This document shows, piece by piece, positions 39,529-40,023 of a stretch of DNA of 40,023 bases. Within the stretch, counting starts at the first letter, position 1. Each line of letters opens with the position of its first letter. The translations under genes and the position numbers were made by a program. The stretch is from Muribaculum sp. (GTDB lineage: Bacteria > Bacillota > Clostridia > Lachnospirales > Lachnospiraceae). Location: positions 1 to 40,023 of the forward strand of contig JAMPGV010000023.1 of the NCBI GenBank assembly GCA_023663735.1. The letters run 5' to 3'. The notes beneath the pieces are model-generated. The model was given only the letters and a program-made list of their open reading frames with translations, had not been told where the DNA came from and ran no database searches.

Positions 39529-39765
39529 CTACAACATACTCTCCAATGCCTGTGCAAGCTGATCCGGACAGGATGTATTCTTCACACCGCAGCGGATGCC
39601 TTTTAGGCGGCTGATCGCTTCCTGCGGAGTCATGCCCTTCACAAGCGCGCCAATCCCCTGCAGATTCCCATTGCAGCCGTTGGTAAATTTCACGGATTCG
39701 ATCACGCCGTCCGCCAGTTCAATGTCGATAGCGGTGGAACAGGTTCCCTTGGTCTGGTATCTCAT
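39529..39765 (-). CDS. TSCPD-domain protein (TIGR03905)
   Basis: 78 aa, small soluble family common in Clostridia. The domain name reflects the C-terminal NTSCPDQLAQAL, present here at residues about 64-76. Upstream parts FTNGCNGNLQGIGALVKGMTP and IKGIRCG-like LKGIRCGVK are also conserved, with Cys residues that may bind metal or be redox-active. The ATG at 39765 follows AGGAGGAG by about 8 bases; an in-frame ATG seven codons upstream is adjacent to the same site and less likely. A strong promoter lies at 39813-39841. A related domain occurs at the C-terminus of some B12-dependent ribonucleotide reductases, but the role of the free protein is unknown. Confidence 0.9.
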   Translation of the reverse strand: MRYQTKGTCSTAIDIELADGVIESVKFTNGCNGNLQGIGALVKGMTPQEAISRLKGIRCGVKNTSCPDQLAQALESML

Positions 39766-39812
39766 AGTATCTTCTCCTCCTGTCATGAATCATTCACCCA
39801 TCATCAGAAAGT

Positions 39813-39841
39813 ATTATAGCAAAATTTTACAATTTCCGCAA
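39813..39841 (-). promoter_or_regulatory. Promoter for the TSCPD gene
   Basis: On the minus strand TTGCGG (39841-39836), 17 bases, perfect TATAAT (39818-39813) preceded by TGC (extended -10). About 45 bases upstream of the ATG. Confidence 0.75.
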
Positions 39842-39890
39842 CAATTTGCATATCTGCTCTTCCAAAATGCGTCCGTTCCGTTTTGTCTGA

Positions 39891-39924
39891 ATTGTGAAAA
39901 AACTTTTGTTTGTTTTTTCACAAT
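39891..39924. promoter_or_regulatory. 13-bp perfect inverted repeat near the right edge
   Basis: ATTGTGAAAAAAC, 8-base spacer TTTTGTTT, GTTTTTTCACAAT. It is AT-rich and symmetric, so it could be a repressor operator or a bidirectional terminator-like hairpin with T-runs. It lies 50 bases upstream of the TSCPD promoter. No gene is seen from 39842 to 40023. Confidence 0.5.
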
Positions 39925-40023
39925 CATGAAATCGCAAAATATAGCAAGACAGCCTTTTCCTCCCCCACTAGATGTTGTAAAATCCGCCAGAAATTACAAA
40001 TTTTGCATGGCTTTCCCTGCTTT

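Overview
The window looks like a chromosomal segment of an anaerobic, low-to-mid GC Firmicute of the class Clostridia, most likely a Lachnospiraceae-type gut bacterium. This is inferred from gene content: LL-diaminopimelate aminotransferase, glutamine synthetase paired with an ANTAR regulator, a TSCPD protein, a TIGR01440 protein, a GerA/SpoVAF-like spore germination protein, a secretin-free Tad pilus locus, strong AGGAGG ribosome sites and several TTG starts. No rRNA, tRNA or CRISPR array was seen.

Layout. 1-3.3 kb is the edge of a possible defence region: the first 37 codons of a type I DNA methyltransferase (hsdM) run off the left edge, diverging from an orphan 165-aa gene, which faces a UvrD/HelD-type helicase carrying a nuclease-like insert and a zinc ribbon. 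3.5-8.5 kb holds a LysM membrane protein and a VTC / DUF4956 / carbohydrate-binding lipoprotein operon. 8.6-10.7 kb has a lipoprotein and an MgtC-type membrane protein. 10.9-23.2 kb is a mostly minus-strand housekeeping stretch: dapF-dapL, glnA with an ANTAR protein and a structured leader, nadE, hslO, a methyltransferase, a small exporter, hisC and a glycosyltransferase. 23.3-33.0 kb is a complete Gram-positive Tad (Flp) pilus operon, tadA-tadB-tadC-flp-two pseudopilin-like genes-cpaB, followed by a translationally coupled 1348-aa surface protein and a prepilin peptidase. 33.3-35.9 kb encodes a ParB-like/BMP fusion protein with no signal peptide and a metallophosphoesterase. 35.9-39.8 kb has a germination protein, a TIGR01440 gene with a 271-bp MITE in its 5' region, murG and a TSCPD gene.

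How it works together. The Tad genes should form one secretion and assembly machine: TadA ATPase, TadB/TadC platform, Flp pilin, minor pilins and prepilin peptidase. The large glycine-rich, InlB-repeat protein is a candidate pilus-associated or co-regulated adhesin. The ANTAR protein probably controls glnA by antitermination at two hairpins that begin right at the predicted transcription start. dapF and dapL overlap and feed meso-DAP and lysine synthesis.

Most noteworthy observations: (1) the glnA leader with its candidate ANTAR hairpins; (2) short purine-rich tandem repeats at or across the stop codons of several minus-strand genes between 13.3 and 22.1 kb; (3) the MITE with an 11-bp target duplication and mutually exclusive internal hairpins; (4) the Tad locus with its coupled giant adhesin; (5) the cytoplasmic ParB-BMP fusion.
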